A DNA stretch of 64,000 bases, from the NCBI GenBank assembly GCA_014695295.1, contig JACJNY010000055.1, positions 1 to 64,000 of the forward strand. The letters run 5' to 3'. The notes under the pieces were generated by a model that worked only from the letters and a program-made list of their open reading frames with translations, was not told where the DNA came from and did not search any database. Positions 9,401 through 19,921 of this stretch are shown here, piece by piece; position 1 is the stretch's first letter; every line of letters begins with the position of its first letter. Source of the stretch: Microcoleus sp. FACHB-61 (GTDB lineage Bacteria; Cyanobacteriota; Cyanobacteriia; Cyanobacteriales; Microcoleaceae). The translations under genes were made by a program, and so were the position numbers.

Positions 9401-12400
9401 AGTCAGCCAACGGCAGATGTGACTGTAGGTTTAACCAGCGATAACACCGCCGAAGGAACAGTTTCCCCAACTTCAGTCACTTTCACCTCAACGAATTGGA
9501 ATACTCCCCAAACAGTCACCGCAACGGGAGTTGAGGACAATCTAGTAGATGGGAATAAAACCTATAACATTGTCACCGCCGCCGCTACCAGTACCGACAC
9601 TAATTACAACGGATTTAATCCAACCGATGTCGCGGTGACTAATACCGATAATGACACCGCCGGATTTACAGTTTCCGCCATTAGTGGAAACACCACAGAA
9701 GCCGGAGGTACAGCTACATTTACCATCCAACTCAACACTCAGCCAACGGCAGATGTGACTGTAGGTTTAACCAGCAATAACACCGCCGAAGGAACAGTTT
9801 CCCCAACTTCAGTCACTTTCACCTCAGCGAATTGGAATACTCCCCAAACAGTCACCGCAACGGGAGTTGAGGACAATCTAGTAGATGGGAATAAAACCTA
9901 TAACATTGTCACCGCCGCCGCTACCAGTACCGACACTAATTACAACGGATTTAATCCAACCGATGTCGCGGTGACTAATACCGATAATGACACCGCCGGA
10001 TTTACAGTTTCCGCCATTAGTGGAAACACCACAGAAGCCGGAGGTACAGCTACATTTACCATCCAACTCAACACTCAGCCAACGGCAGATGTGACTGTAG
10101 GTTTAACCAGCGATAACACCGCCGAAGGAACAGTTTCCCCAACTTCAGTCACTTTCACCTCAGCGAATTGGAATACTCCCCAAACAGTCACCGCAACAGG
10201 AGTTGATGACAATCTAGTAGATGGGAATAAAGCCTATAACATTGTCACCGCCGCCGCTACCAGTACCGACACTAATTACAGCGGTGTTAATCCAGCCGAT
10301 GTCGCGGTGACTAATACCGATAACGACGTAACTCCGATACCAGAAATTCAAGTTTTAGACGGAACAACAGATATAATTGATGGTACTGCAAGTACGATCG
10401 ACTTTGGTAGTGCAACGATTGGCGGCACTCTCAACAAAACCTTTACCGTCAAAAATCTCGGTACAGCAGCTTTAAACCTCAGCAACCTTACCTTACCAAC
10501 CGGATTTAGCAATGTCGGAACCTTACCTGCAACAGTTGCCGCCGGTGCGAGTGCTAATTTGCTTCTTCAAGTCGATACCACAGCAGCAGGAAATAAAACA
10601 GGTACGCTGCAATTTGTCAATAATGATAGTGACGAAAATCCCTTTAATTTCCCCATAGCGGCCACAGTCACAACCGCACCATTACCAGAAATTCAAGTCC
10701 TAGACGGAACAACAGATATAGCTGATGGTACTGCAAGTACGATCGACTTTGGTAGCGTCATAGTTGGCGGCACTCTCAACAAAACCTTTACCGTTAAAAA
10801 TCTCGGTACAGCAGCTTTAAACCTCAGCAACCTTACCTTACCAACTGGATTTAGCATTGTAGGAAGTTTACCTGCAACTGTCGCCGCTGGCGGTACAACT
10901 AACCTGCAAGTTCAAGTAGATACAGCCACCGCCGGAAATAAAACAGGTACGTTGCAATTTGTCAATAATGACAGTGATGAAAATCCCTTTAATTTCCCGA
11001 TTTCAGCGTCAGTAACAGCTACACCATTACCAGAAATTCAAGTATTAGACGGAACAACGGATATTGTTGATGGTACTGCAAGTGATCTCGACTTTGGTAG
11101 TGCAACGATTGGCGGCACTCTCAACAAAACCTTTACCGTCAAAAATCTCGGTACAGCAGCTTTAAACCTCAGCAACCTTACCTTACCAACCGGATTTAGC
11201 ATTGTTGGAAATTTACCTGCAACAGTTGCCGCTGGCGGTACAACTAACCTGCAAGTTCAAGTAGATACCACAGCAGCAGGAAATAAAACAGGTACGCTGC
11301 AATTTGTCAATGATGATAGTGACGAAAATCCCTTTAATTTCCCGATTTCAGCATCAGTCACAGCTACACCATTACCGGAAATCCAAGTATTAGACGGAAC
11401 AACGGATATTGTTGATGGTACGGAAAGTGATCTCGACTTTGGCAGCGTCATAGTTGGCACAACTCTCAACAAAACCTTTACCGTCAAAAATCTCGGTACA
11501 GCAGTTTTAAACCTCAGCAACCTTACCTTACCAACCGGATTTAGCACTGTCGGAACCTTACCTGCAACAGTTGCCGCTGGCGCGAGTGCTAATTTGCTTC
11601 TTCAAGTAGATACCACAGCAGCAGGAAATAAAACAGGTACGCTGCAATTTGTCAATAATGATAGTGACGAAAATCCCTTTAATTTCCCCATAGCGGCCAC
11701 AGTCACAACCGCACCATTACCAGAAATCCAAGTATTAGACGGAACAACGGATATTGTTGATGGTACGGAAAGTACGATCGACTTTGGTAGTGCAACGATT
11801 GGCACAACTTTAAACAAAACCTTTACCGTTAAAAATCTCGGTACAGCAGTTTTAAACCTCAGCAACCTTACCTTACCAGCCGGATTTAGCATTGTCGGAA
11901 CCTTACCTGCAACAGTAGCCGCTGGTGGTAGTGCTAATTTGTTTCTTCAAGTAGATACCACAGCAGCAGGAAATAAAACAGGTACGCTGCAATTTGTCAA
12001 TGATGATAGTGACGAAAATCCCTTTGATTTCCCCATAGCGGCCACAGTCACAGCTACACCATTACCAGAAATCCAAGTATTAGACGGGACAACAGATATA
12101 GTTGATGGTACTGCAAGTACGATCGACTTTGGTAGCGCAATAGTTGGCACCACCCTCAACAAAACCTTTACCGTCAAAAATCTCGGTACAGCAGTTTTAA
12201 ACCTCAGCAACCTTACCTTACCAACCGGATTTAGCAGTGTCGGAACCTTACCTGCAACAGTTGCCGCCGGCGCGAGTGCTAATTTGCTTCTTCAAGTAGA
12301 TACCACAGTAGCAGGAAATAAAACAGGTACGCTGCAATTTGTCAATGATGATAGTGACGAAAATCCCTTTGATTTCCCCATAGCGGCCACAGTCACAGCT

Positions 12401-13927
12401 ACACCATTACCAGAAATCCAAGTATTAGACGGGACAACAGATATAGTTGATGGTACTGCAAGTACGCTCGACTTTGGTAGTGCATTAATTGGCGGCACTC
12501 TCAACAAAACCTTTACCGTCAAAAATCTCGGTACAGCAGCTTTAAACCTCAGCAACCTTACCTTACCAACCGGATTTAGCATTGTTGGAAATTTACCTGC
12601 AACAGTTGCCGCCGGCGCGAGTGCTAATTTGCTTCTTCAAGTAGATACCACAGCAGCAGGAAATAAAACAGGTACGCTGCAATTTGTCAATGATGATAGT
12701 GACGAAAATCCCTTTGATTTCCCCATAGCGGCCACAGTCACAACCACACCAACTCCAACGCCAACACCTGCACCCGTACCAACGCCAACACCTGCACCCG
12801 TACCAACGCCAACGCCTGCACCCGTACCCACGCCAACGCCTACACCCGTACCCACGCCGACGCCTGCACCCGTACCCACGCCGACGCCTGCACCCGTACC
12901 CACGCCAACGCCTGCACCCGTACCCACGCCGACACCTGCACCCGTACCCACGCCAACACCTGCACCCGTACCAACGCCGACACCTGCACCCGTACCCACG
13001 CCGACACCTGTTAACATTCCCGATACAGAGTGCATTTGCGATCAAATTGAGTATCCCAATCTCAACAAACCCAACGAACAAATTGATAATATTATCAATG
13101 ATCGTCCCGGTCTTATAACTGGCACTCCCAGAAACGACGCCTATTTTGGCAGCAACAGTCCCAATATCTTCGATGCTTTAACTGGCAACGACAACCTATT
13201 TGGTGGCGAATTTAAGGATATCTTCAACGGCAATGAAGACAATGACTTCATTGATGGCAATAAAGGAGGCGACCTCCTATTTGGCGGCAAAGGAAACGAC
13301 ATCCTTCTTGGTGGTTTTGGTGAAGATATTATCTTGGGAAATGAGGGCAACGATGCAATTAACGGCAAAGAAGATAATGATTTAATCTTTGGCAATCGAG
13401 GTAATGATTTTATCGACGGCGGCAAAGGAAACGATATCCTATTCGGCGGAAAAGCCCAGGATTTAATTCTAGGCAGCGAAGGCAATGATACTCTCTTCGG
13501 ACAACTCGGAGACGATACTTTGTGCGGCGGTGCAGGAGATGACTTCCTCAGCGGCAACGAGAATAAGGATTTAATTGACGGCAGCGAAGGAAACGATACA
13601 ATTTACGGCGGTGAAGATAATGACACCTTACTCGGCTGCGTTGGCGATGATTTCTTGTCGGGAGATTTAGGGAACGACAGCCTCATCGGAGGTTTGGGCA
13701 ACGACACTTTTGTCTTAGGAGTCGTGAGCGGATTCGATATTATCTCTGATTTTGTCAAAGGTCAGGATTTCATAGGATTGTCCGGAGGTCTGAGTTTTAA
13801 CCAGTTAGAAATAAGTCAGAACAATAACACCGCGCTGATTAAATTAAAGGGAAGTGGAGAAGTAATTGCTTCGTTAACCGGAGTCACCGCCAGCCTAATT
13901 GCTGTCAACGATTTCCGAACATTTTGA
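6446..13927 (+). CDS. giant DUF4347 / Calx-beta / choice-of-anchor D / RTX exoprotein
   Basis: A 2493-residue protein, GTG start. Order of parts: DUF4347 at 1-165 with His54, His58 (VHILSHG) and Cys101 (LLYGCDVA); a beta-helix-like region to ~560 with an extreme Gly-rich block (270-520); Ig/cadherin-like modules (587-848, ...ITVTPVND); a Calx-beta domain (848-955); three Calx-beta-like 112-113-residue repeats (955-1291); seven 115-residue choice-of-anchor D (ASPM/SPD-2/Hydin-like) repeats (1297-2103); a Pro-Thr-Ala-Val linker (to ~2190); RTX Ca2+-binding nonapeptides GGxGxDxL (2220-2430); and a C-terminal segment typical of type I secretion substrates. There is no N-terminal signal peptide, which agrees with type I secretion. 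Likely a surface or matrix adhesin; what DUF4347 does is unknown. Confidence 0.85.
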   Translation: MNNQIIFVDSSVQDYQSLIQNADAAQIVILNDNLSGIEQITNALANQKAIEAVHILSHGNQGSFQLGADVLNENDIETFNTQLKQWGNALTENGDILLYGCDVAAGETGNNFVKRLSKLTGADVAASNDLTGNAVKGGDWDLEIVTGQIESAVPFNRQAMEDYDYTLANFNVTVATDDGTGTVAGTLSKAILDANTAAGDDTITLQTNVTFTQIPNQLIDSNIAFSGGGFIVSGDANNNSINDTGDVRLFFVKSGTVSFTNMTMRGGRAQGGDGRGGGAGMGGGLFVYNGTVSLNSVTFSNNSAIGGNGGVGKTGGGANFVPLNPANNGTNQTGSSGGIGGIGGTGTGGNGGFGGTGGTGIGGNGYGNGGTGGKGIGGNGGFGGNGGNGYGGIGYGIGFNGGVGEGGYGGFGGGGGYGGGSRGGSPDGNGKGGRYGFGYGGNGGFGGGGGFGLGGTAFYLNSGGYGGGFGGGNGGAGMGGAVFIRQGTLILDSTTFTNNTATGGTGGTGGTGGKGQGGAIFAKRYLYNPYGNNQGGPTALPTVISFGATFTGNTAANQNAIPTANTPANGQGVNQDNNDVYGSINAAPVLADTTVTLTNILEDSSAPTGAVGNLISSIAAIGTNITDPDIGAVAGIAITAADTNGSWFYTIDGGTTWNALGSVSNTNARLLTANANTRIYFQPNANYNGTVTNGITFRAWDTLSGTNGGTADSSTNGSSTVFSTATDTAAITVTPVNDKPSFTNLGNQTLTAWTNTVQTVSNWVNSVTFGPADEATQTVSNYTVTNTDNTLFTTQPSVATNGTLTYTPTGKPGTATVSVQLQDNGGTANTGVDLSDIATFNITIPAPKVNLTASTTTASEAGKTAITFTATAEGNVVGAQTIDLVLTGTASAADFTGTLPTQITIPDGSNTGQVTLTVNDDLIAEGVETATLTISNPSTGIALGTTTNQSVTISDNDTAGITITPTTGLITTEAGGKATFTVQLNSQPTADVTVGLTSDNTAEGTVSPTSVTFTSTNWNTPQTVTATGVEDNLVDGNKTYNIVTAAATSTDTNYNGFNPTDVAVTNTDNDTAGFTVSAISGNTTEAGGTATFTIQLNTQPTADVTVGLTSNNTAEGTVSPTSVTFTSANWNTPQTVTATGVEDNLVDGNKTYNIVTAAATSTDTNYNGFNPTDVAVTNTDNDTAGFTVSAISGNTTEAGGTATFTIQLNTQPTADVTVGLTSDNTAEGTVSPTSVTFTSANWNTPQTVTATGVDDNLVDGNKAYNIVTAAATSTDTNYSGVNPADVAVTNTDNDVTPIPEIQVLDGTTDIIDGTASTIDFGSATIGGTLNKTFTVKNLGTAALNLSNLTLPTGFSNVGTLPATVAAGASANLLLQVDTTAAGNKTGTLQFVNNDSDENPFNFPIAATVTTAPLPEIQVLDGTTDIADGTASTIDFGSVIVGGTLNKTFTVKNLGTAALNLSNLTLPTGFSIVGSLPATVAAGGTTNLQVQVDTATAGNKTGTLQFVNNDSDENPFNFPISASVTATPLPEIQVLDGTTDIVDGTASDLDFGSATIGGTLNKTFTVKNLGTAALNLSNLTLPTGFSIVGNLPATVAAGGTTNLQVQVDTTAAGNKTGTLQFVNDDSDENPFNFPISASVTATPLPEIQVLDGTTDIVDGTESDLDFGSVIVGTTLNKTFTVKNLGTAVLNLSNLTLPTGFSTVGTLPATVAAGASANLLLQVDTTAAGNKTGTLQFVNNDSDENPFNFPIAATVTTAPLPEIQVLDGTTDIVDGTESTIDFGSATIGTTLNKTFTVKNLGTAVLNLSNLTLPAGFSIVGTLPATVAAGGSANLFLQVDTTAAGNKTGTLQFVNDDSDENPFDFPIAATVTATPLPEIQVLDGTTDIVDGTASTIDFGSAIVGTTLNKTFTVKNLGTAVLNLSNLTLPTGFSSVGTLPATVAAGASANLLLQVDTTVAGNKTGTLQFVNDDSDENPFDFPIAATVTATPLPEIQVLDGTTDIVDGTASTLDFGSALIGGTLNKTFTVKNLGTAALNLSNLTLPTGFSIVGNLPATVAAGASANLLLQVDTTAAGNKTGTLQFVNDDSDENPFDFPIAATVTTTPTPTPTPAPVPTPTPAPVPTPTPAPVPTPTPTPVPTPTPAPVPTPTPAPVPTPTPAPVPTPTPAPVPTPTPAPVPTPTPAPVPTPTPVNIPDTECICDQIEYPNLNKPNEQIDNIINDRPGLITGTPRNDAYFGSNSPNIFDALTGNDNLFGGEFKDIFNGNEDNDFIDGNKGGDLLFGGKGNDILLGGFGEDIILGNEGNDAINGKEDNDLIFGNRGNDFIDGGKGNDILFGGKAQDLILGSEGNDTLFGQLGDDTLCGGAGDDFLSGNENKDLIDGSEGNDTIYGGEDNDTLLGCVGDDFLSGDLGNDSLIGGLGNDTFVLGVVSGFDIISDFVKGQDFIGLSGGLSFNQLEISQNNNTALIKLKGSGEVIASLTGVTASLIAVNDFRTF
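7260..7880 (+). repeat. GGCGGCAACGGC-type glycine-rich coding block
   Basis: Within the giant exoprotein this block encodes repeated GGxGGxG triplets ([22 protein letters not shown]). The DNA is visibly richer in GC than its surroundings. It resembles PGRS-like glycine-rich regions and probably forms a flexible or polyglycine-II type spacer. The short repeat makes it prone to length change. Confidence 0.75.
9308..10318 (+). repeat. three tandem ~336-bp Calx-beta-like units
   Basis: The units start at 9308, 9647 and 9983, with lengths of 339, 336 and 336 bp. The second and third are nearly identical at DNA level over most of their length, while the first is slightly diverged at its start. This indicates recent duplication or homogenisation. 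Confidence 0.85.
10331..12757 (+). repeat. seven tandem 345-bp choice-of-anchor D units
   Basis: The segment coding [10 protein letters not shown] recurs at 10343, 10688, 11033, 11378, 11723, 12068 and 12413, exactly 345 bp (115 codons) apart. Differences between units are short mosaic patches (ATIGG/VIVGG/TIGTT, TAALNL/TAVLNL), which suggests conversion between copies. Confidence 0.9.
12758..13014 (+). repeat. PTPTPAPV linker minisatellite
   Basis: A run of 24-bp units (CCAACGCCTGCACCCGTACC-like) encodes repeated PTPTPAPV. It separates the anchor-D repeats from the RTX region. It is probably an extended, length-variable spacer crossing the cell envelope or matrix. Confidence 0.8.
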
Positions 13928-13956
13928 TATCATGGTCGCTCAAATAACCGTTATAA

Positions 13957-14016
13957 GTTTGTAGTAACCACGTCCTTCCTCATAAAAGTATGAGGACTTC
14001 ACTCGTCACTACAAAC
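13957..14016. repeat. nested palindromic dispersed-type hairpin
   Basis: Outer arms GTTTGTAGT (13957-13965) and ACTACAAAC (14008-14016) enclose a second perfect stem, TCCTCATA (13977-13984) and TATGAGGA (13989-13996), with a 4-nt loop. This form, an ACTACAAAC arm with a CCTCAT core, is familiar from dispersed palindromes of filamentous cyanobacteria. It may also help end transcription of the giant gene. Confidence 0.6.
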
Positions 14017-14060
14017 TACTTTTATAATCCAGGTTATAGCGGACATAATATCAGGTTAAA

Positions 14061-14094
14061 TACACGCAAATGAATATAATTTCATCTGCGTGTA
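14061..14094. terminator. hairpin terminator between convergent genes
   Basis: TACACGCA-A-ATGAA (14061-14074) pairs with TTCAT-C-TGCGTGTA (14081-14094) with one mismatch and a 6-nt loop. It lies between the plus-strand exoprotein gene and the minus-strand FAD enzyme gene and could serve both. Confidence 0.6.
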
Positions 14095-14157
14095 TCTCCT
14101 TTTATCGGCAGTGATAAAATAGACTTGGCAAAAATAACCTGATTCTGTATAAACTCT

Positions 14158-15555
14158 TTATCTTAATTCGGCTTTCTGACGAACGGTGACTAATTGCCCG
14201 ATCGCCTTAACCGCAATACTGGGATGAAAAAGTACAGTCGGCGACTCAATCATGTGCGCAACTTCCAAAAAAGCTTGACAAACTTTAGCATCTCCGACCA
14301 GCACTTTTAACACCAAATCCATGTAATCAATTGTCAGCCGCGTAGCGAGGTTTAGTTTTGCACCTTGACTTCCCCGATAGCGGGAATCCTGACTGATGGC
14401 AAATGTCCAAGGAATTGTATGTAATTTTGCTAGTTTTTGTTGAAATTGTCGCGCCAAGCCTGTTAAATCGCCTTCTGGATACCGCTCTCTTTGCTTTTGC
14501 AAACATTTATCTAGCATCTGAGCATCCAGTGCAGCAACCGTCATCCCGTGCCCGTATATCGGGTTAAAAGCGCAAACTGCATGACCGATAATTATTAAGT
14601 TTTCAGGATAACGAAGCAGGCGATCGTAGTGGCGCAAACGATTTTCTGTACCTCGATAACTATAAATAGGTGTTATTGCTTCTGCGTCTTTAATTGCATC
14701 ATAAATTGTCGGGGTTGGCAGAGTGCGGACAAATTCTAGAAAACCTGCTTCGTCTGCAGGGGGATAATCGCGATCGCCCCCGTTGAGACTCACCAGCCAG
14801 CGATTGCCTTCGATCGGAAAAATTGCACCGCCGCGGGTGCGAAATGGCGGTCCTAGTGACACAAATACTGGCGCTGTGTCTGACAATTTACCGCTGCATT
14901 TATAGATGCGGCTGGCATAGCCGACAAAAGCATTGATAGCGGTTTCTTGCGGAGGTTCATAGCCCAAACTTTTCAACCATTGAGGTGTTTTGGAAACTTT
15001 GCCACTAGCATCGACTACCAAATCTGCATTCAAATTCTCTGTATGGATGTTACCAGGGTTGTGGCGATCGCGAAAACGCACCGACACGCCAGTAACCTCC
15101 GCGCGTGAGGCATCCGCCAGAAACCCTGTTACTGTGCCTCCTTCGAGGAAATGCACGTTTGTATTTTCAGCCAAGCGGCGGCGAATGTGCGAATCCAGTA
15201 AATCCCGACTGAACACAATTAAATCATTTAGATCCGGGCTAAATTGCGGGGCCCAACCCGCCGGACTAAACCACCCGATCGATTTCGGATCTAAACTAGG
15301 AGCACCAGCAGCTACCAGTTCGTTTTCCAAGCCTGGAAACAACTGTTCTAGGATAATTTTTCCCCGATTTAAAAGGAGGTGAAGGTGACGGGATTGAGGA
15401 ATACCGGGGCGAGGTGCGGGTTTTTCGGGAAAAAAATCTCGTTCAACAATACTTACTCGGTCGAAGTGTTTGGCTAATACTCTAGAAGCCAACAGTCCTG
15501 CTAAACTGCCACCAATAATTATTGCATGACTTTCTCGCTGCACTATCGAATTCAT
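14158..15555 (-). CDS. FAD-dependent monooxygenase-like oxidoreductase
   Basis: A 465-residue flavoprotein of the p-hydroxybenzoate-hydroxylase-like group. The N-terminal Rossmann motif is AIIIGGSLAGLLASRVL (about 11-27), followed by the acidic ribose-binding strand SIVERD. A middle DLVVDASGKVSKTPQWL stretch matches the conserved DG/DASG motif. The second FAD motif is a variant, IIIGHAVCAFNPIYGHGMTVA, where the usual GD is GH. The substrate is unknown; relatives act on aromatic, polyene or quinone-like molecules. An NAD(P)H-linked hydroxylation or epoxidation is an inference from the fold. The neighbours do not form an obvious pathway with it. Confidence 0.75.
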   Translation of the reverse strand: MNSIVQRESHAIIIGGSLAGLLASRVLAKHFDRVSIVERDFFPEKPAPRPGIPQSRHLHLLLNRGKIILEQLFPGLENELVAAGAPSLDPKSIGWFSPAGWAPQFSPDLNDLIVFSRDLLDSHIRRRLAENTNVHFLEGGTVTGFLADASRAEVTGVSVRFRDRHNPGNIHTENLNADLVVDASGKVSKTPQWLKSLGYEPPQETAINAFVGYASRIYKCSGKLSDTAPVFVSLGPPFRTRGGAIFPIEGNRWLVSLNGGDRDYPPADEAGFLEFVRTLPTPTIYDAIKDAEAITPIYSYRGTENRLRHYDRLLRYPENLIIIGHAVCAFNPIYGHGMTVAALDAQMLDKCLQKQRERYPEGDLTGLARQFQQKLAKLHTIPWTFAISQDSRYRGSQGAKLNLATRLTIDYMDLVLKVLVGDAKVCQAFLEVAHMIESPTVLFHPSIAVKAIGQLVTVRQKAELR

Positions 15556-15942
15556 TGAAAGCTAATTTGCTATGAGATTGGTTGATGAATTGTGAACAAT
15601 TTGTCTGGACTTCGGTGCCGACTCTTAATATCGATCCACCAAAGATTTTCCTCTGCAATTATTTTAATCCGACTTACCATTACTACCATCTATCTCGGAT
15701 GGGGCCCAGCGCACCTTACTCATAACTGAGAACTAACAACTTCACAACTGCCAATTTACATAGCACAAATACTCCTAAAGTGACAGCCGGCCACAGATAT
15801 ATTTCTATACTTCCAACTGTAGGGGGATGCTTTAGCTCGTCAATAAGGCGATGCTTGCCATTGGGGGCATGAGTCTAAAGCTATACATTGGTTAACTCGC
15901 GCCAACGATCGCGCGCACCCACCCCTTAACGAGGAATATACT
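15556..15942. other. intergenic region between divergent genes
   Basis: About 390 bp holding the promoters of two divergent genes. Near the right end, ACGAGGAATATACTATG gives the 15943 gene a good ribosome binding site (GAGGA). No further gene or strong hairpin was seen. Confidence 0.5.
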
Positions 15943-18900
15943 ATGTATCAAAATTTGCCAATAAATCCACAACTGTATAACATCGGGTTCTGGCTGGCTC
16001 AAGTCCCAGTAGAGCAGACTACTACAAACAGAGTAGAAGACGCAGCACTCCTCTATTCGGGGCCACAATTTTTTATCGCCTTGATAGCTGGAGTCGTGCT
16101 CGCCTGCGCTTTCCAACTCTTGCTAACAAATTTATCAGTAGCTGCAGGCCTTTCGTACATGGGGCAATCCCACGACGACGGCGACCACCACTCGGATAGC
16201 GGCAGCTCCCCAGTCCGCCACATCGGTAGAAAAGTAGGCACTTGGACGCTAATTACGGTCACCGTGGCTTTATTTTTTGCTTGCTTGCTAGCAGTTAAGC
16301 TCAGCTTGATTAGCAGTCCCGGTTTAGGTGCGATCGTCGGTTTAGTCGTCTGGGCAACCTATTTCTCAATGCTCGTCTGGGTGAGCTCCACCACCGTCGG
16401 TTCCCTGATCGGTTCCGTCGTCAACAGCGCCACATCAGGCTTTCAAGCGATTCTCGGCACCGCAGCCTCGGCCATCGGCGCCAAAGCAGCTAGCAACCAA
16501 GTCGTCGCCACAGCCAAAGCAGCAGCAGCAGCAGTGGGCCACGAACTCGGTAGCGCGATCGACCCCACAAGCTTGCGCGAAAACGTTGAAGACTACATCC
16601 AAAGCCTCAAACCGCCTGAATTAGACATCAAAGGGATGCGCAGCGAGTTTGAAAAATTGCTCAACGATCCGCAACTAAAAACCATTGCCACCGAAAATTT
16701 GCCGAATCTCGATCGGCAAACTCTCGTAGATTTAGTAAGTTCGCGATCGGACTTATCAAAACGCGATGTAAACCGGATTGTAGACCAACTTCAAGATGCT
16801 TGGAAACAAGTAGGAAAACAAGGGCAGCAATCAGACGGCATCGCCCAATTAGTAGACTATCTCAAATCTGCCAAATCGGGAGATTTGGTCTCAGATACAT
16901 TAGCAAGTAGGGTAGAAAAAGTCCTCAGCAATCTGGGCGGTAATCTGAGCGGTCAAAATTCTGAACAAAGCCCGACCATGATGTCCCAAGCAACGACAAT
17001 GGCAGTCAATGCTTTAATGGGAATAGTATTGGGTCGCACGGATATTTCTGACTTGGATCTTGAAAAAGTAGTCGGTCAGCTCAAAGAAGCTAAAGACAAA
17101 GTTACCCAGCAAACTGATAAAATTACCGCTCAAGTCAAAGGCGAACCCGTAACTTACAGCCCAATTCGTGCCGACGTAGAAAACTACCTACTCAACACTT
17201 ATTCGTGGCAGATGAACCCCCAAGCCATCGAGCGCGAATTTCGGGACGTTCTCTACGATCCTACGGCCGATCCAGGAACTGTGCGCCGCGAATTAGAAAA
17301 ACTAAAACAGTCTAATTTTGCCGAAATCCTGGCTAGTAGAGGTGTTTTTACCCAAGACAAAATTAAACAAATTTCCCAGGAATTAGAAGCAATTAGACAG
17401 CGCGTTTTACAAACCGTGATCTTTGCCGAGGAGCAAGAAAAATCTCGCGATTTGCAGTGGCGGGTAGAAACTTATTTGAAACTGACGCCGAAAGAAGAAC
17501 TGACAGCAGCAGGTATCGGGAGGGATTTCAAAAAAATCTTAGAGGATTCCGATGCTAGTTACGAACAGTTGCGCGATCGGCTTTCTCCTTACACCCGCGA
17601 CAGTTTCGTGCAAATTCTCAGAGGTCGCGAAAACTTCGGATTCCAGGAAGTAGAACAGATTGTTCAAGAGTTGGAAAGGACGCGAGATGTAGTTTTAGCA
17701 GATGCTAAAGGTCTGCAAGAAGCAGCGCAAGCCCGACTAGACAACCAGTGGCAAAGAGTGCAAGAATACTTGAAGTCTACGGGCAAAGAAGAACTCAATC
17801 CCGAAGGCATCAAGCGCGACTTGAAAACGCTGCTGGACAACCCGGAAGCGGGAATGTGGGCGCTGAGAGCTAGAGCTTCTAAGTTCGATCGCCAAACTTT
17901 GGTAAAATTGCTATCTCAGCGGAAAGACCTCAGCGAAGACCAAGTAAATCAGCTTATCGACAGCGCTGAAGAAAATTGGCACAGCGCGCTCCATGCGCCG
18001 CAAAAGTTGGCAGAAAAAGCTAAGGATCAGTACGACAATACCACCACCGCCCTTGCAGATTACCTCCGCAATACTGGCAAATCCGAACTCAATCCTGAAG
18101 GGATTAAGCGGGATTTGACAAAACTGCTGGAAAATCCCAAAGAAGGAGCTTTAGCCCTGCGCGGCCGCCTGTCTCAAGTCGATCGCGATACTTTGGTAAA
18201 ACTGCTTTCTCAGAGACAAGATTTGAGCGAGGAACAAGTCAATCAAATTATCGACCAAGTGCAGGAAACTCTCGGCTCGATTGTGAAAGCGCCGCGCCGT
18301 TTGGCAAAGCGGATGCAAAGCCAAGTGCAGGATTTTCAGAGTGTTTTAGAAGATTATTTGCGCAATACGGGCAAGGACGAATTAAATCCCGAAGCCATCA
18401 AGCGCGACTTGCAACTGCTGCTGCACGACCCGAAAGTCGGCGCTTACAGTTTGGGCGAGCGCTTGTCACACATCGATCGAGCTACAGTTGTTTCTCTGCT
18501 GTCTCAGCGGCCGGATATTTCTGAAGCTGAAGCAAATCGTATTGTCGATGGAATTTTGTCGGTGCGCGATGAGTTCGCACTGCAAATTCAGAAAATACAG
18601 GAGGGTATTCAGTCGGTAATTGACGGGATTCTCGGAAAAGTTCGGGATTACCTCAATTCGCTCGATCGCCCAGAACTAAACTACGAAGGCATTACGCGCG
18701 ACGTGCGGAAGTTATTTGACGACCCGCAAGCCGGATTTGACGCTTTGCGCGATCGGCTGGGTCATTTCAACCGCGATACTTTAGTAGCACTAATTAGTTC
18801 CCGCGAGGACATTTCCGAAGCAGATGCCAACCGCTTGATCGACCAAATTGAAAGAAGCCGCAACAGCGTCTTGCAAAGAGCAGAACGCTTGCAGCAAGAG

Positions 18901-19056
18901 GCGCAGCTTCGCCTCGAAAGCATCAAACTGCAAGCCGAAAAACAAGCCGAAGAAACCCGGAAAGCAGCAGAAGTTGCCTCTTGGTGGCTGTTTTTCACCG
19001 CTCTTTCCTCGGCCGCTGCTGCTGCAGGCGCCGGTGCTTTAGCCGTCATCCGATAA
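15943..19056 (+). CDS. membrane-anchored protein with eight ~80-110-residue helical repeats
   Basis: A 1037-residue protein that I cannot assign to a named family. Three hydrophobic segments lie near the N-terminus (about 38-62, 100-125 and 128-150), and one lies at the extreme C-terminus (about 1013-1035). Between them are eight repeats: an aliphatic helix (VEDYLxNTGKxELNPEGI), KRDLxxLLxDP, then DRxTLVxLLSQRxDLSExxVNxIIDQ. Repeats 5-8 are highly alike and 1-4 diverged. Lys/Glu-rich, heptad-like helices link the repeats (for example about 960-1010). Both termini seem membrane-attached, with the repeat rod between. A scaffold or membrane-shaping role is a guess. The upstream GAGGA site supports the ATG chosen. 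Confidence 0.75.
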   Translation: MYQNLPINPQLYNIGFWLAQVPVEQTTTNRVEDAALLYSGPQFFIALIAGVVLACAFQLLLTNLSVAAGLSYMGQSHDDGDHHSDSGSSPVRHIGRKVGTWTLITVTVALFFACLLAVKLSLISSPGLGAIVGLVVWATYFSMLVWVSSTTVGSLIGSVVNSATSGFQAILGTAASAIGAKAASNQVVATAKAAAAAVGHELGSAIDPTSLRENVEDYIQSLKPPELDIKGMRSEFEKLLNDPQLKTIATENLPNLDRQTLVDLVSSRSDLSKRDVNRIVDQLQDAWKQVGKQGQQSDGIAQLVDYLKSAKSGDLVSDTLASRVEKVLSNLGGNLSGQNSEQSPTMMSQATTMAVNALMGIVLGRTDISDLDLEKVVGQLKEAKDKVTQQTDKITAQVKGEPVTYSPIRADVENYLLNTYSWQMNPQAIEREFRDVLYDPTADPGTVRRELEKLKQSNFAEILASRGVFTQDKIKQISQELEAIRQRVLQTVIFAEEQEKSRDLQWRVETYLKLTPKEELTAAGIGRDFKKILEDSDASYEQLRDRLSPYTRDSFVQILRGRENFGFQEVEQIVQELERTRDVVLADAKGLQEAAQARLDNQWQRVQEYLKSTGKEELNPEGIKRDLKTLLDNPEAGMWALRARASKFDRQTLVKLLSQRKDLSEDQVNQLIDSAEENWHSALHAPQKLAEKAKDQYDNTTTALADYLRNTGKSELNPEGIKRDLTKLLENPKEGALALRGRLSQVDRDTLVKLLSQRQDLSEEQVNQIIDQVQETLGSIVKAPRRLAKRMQSQVQDFQSVLEDYLRNTGKDELNPEAIKRDLQLLLHDPKVGAYSLGERLSHIDRATVVSLLSQRPDISEAEANRIVDGILSVRDEFALQIQKIQEGIQSVIDGILGKVRDYLNSLDRPELNYEGITRDVRKLFDDPQAGFDALRDRLGHFNRDTLVALISSREDISEADANRLIDQIERSRNSVLQRAERLQQEAQLRLESIKLQAEKQAEETRKAAEVASWWLFFTALSSAAAAAGAGALAVIR

Positions 19057-19087
19057 AAAAGACTCAAGTTGCGATCGGATTGCAGAT

Positions 19088-19123
19088 AGTGCCTGATGTG
19101 AGTTTCTACTGATATCAGGCACT
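19088..19123 (+). terminator. hairpin downstream of the repeat protein gene
   Basis: AGTGCCTGAT (19088-19097) pairs perfectly with ATCAGGCACT (19114-19123), and the stem can be extended by a wobble pair. It begins 32 bp after the stop codon. There is no clear T-tract, so the terminator call is moderate. Confidence 0.5.
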
Positions 19124-19921
19124 AATGTTAATAAAGGATTTTATCGGGGAGCGGGAACGGGTATATTGAATTTTTTGGTACTGTTTAAGGTTATTGGTAA
19201 ACCCGCTCCTATCGGTTTTTTGAAGATGCTAAAAACTGTGAAGTTATACATCTTAATTAGCAGTTTTGATTCATTCAAAATAGATAAGTGAAAATCATAT
19301 TTTTGGGATTTCCTGATTTTCTATTTTATTTGCAGATGTAAACGAAAAGTCTGCGGATACTAATTACCTCTGCTAGAACAATTTTTTTTCAGTTATGAAC
19401 GTGGTGCAGGCTTCGACGCTGGATTGGCTTTTCGGTTCATTCCACAACTCCTGCAAGGATTGCTAGAGAACGACAAAAATCAAAAAAGCTGCTGGAATGA
19501 GAACCTTTTTGCGCGCAAAACTCGACGCGCCAGTCCGCTGTATGCTCAATATTTTTTAGGTACAATAATAGTTAGGGTTCTCAACCCAGCACGCCTGTTC
19601 TCCCAACCGCCCGCCGCCCTGGCTGCGTCAGTATCAAACGCGAACAGTTTTGAGTTAGATCGCCCCTTTCTTTTGAAAATGCGGCTCGTCAGGTCCTAAC
19701 TTCTAGGTAATAGGTTGTGCATAATAGGGAACTAAAGCTGTGAAAATACTACACTGACTGTGGGGGGCAACATACCGGATACCTTGGGGATACCAAGGGC
19801 TTTGCCAAACCAGCCCAGAACAGTCAAAACACGCAGGCCCTGCGATCGCAAATGCTAAACAACCTACGTCTCAAAGCTCTCCTGGCTAGTTGCCTAGTAG
19901 CACCGTGAGGAGGGCGACGCC
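19124..19921. other. long leader region upstream of CHASE4 kinase
   Basis: About 800 bp without a convincing gene; a 91-codon ORF at 19424 lacks protein character. Near the kinase there is a small hairpin, CCTTGG (19782-19787) with CCAAGG (19793-19798), followed by GC-rich text up to the start. GAGGAGGGCGACGCCATG gives a strong ribosome binding site. It probably holds the kinase promoter and a long 5' leader. Confidence 0.4.

Noticed and set aside
12637-13035. Minus-strand Val-Gly-rich ORFs (also 31309-32049 and 35500-36033)
   Set aside because: They are antisense shadows of the Pro-Thr-Ala linkers; the repeat text simply has no stops in several frames.
19424-19699. 91-codon ORF upstream of the CHASE4 kinase
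   Set aside because: No ribosome binding site, no family resemblance, irregular composition; treated as non-coding leader.
19741-19921. Cyclic di-GMP riboswitch before the CHASE4 kinase
   Set aside because: Some short pieces look alike, but the conserved core order and the pairing helices are not there.
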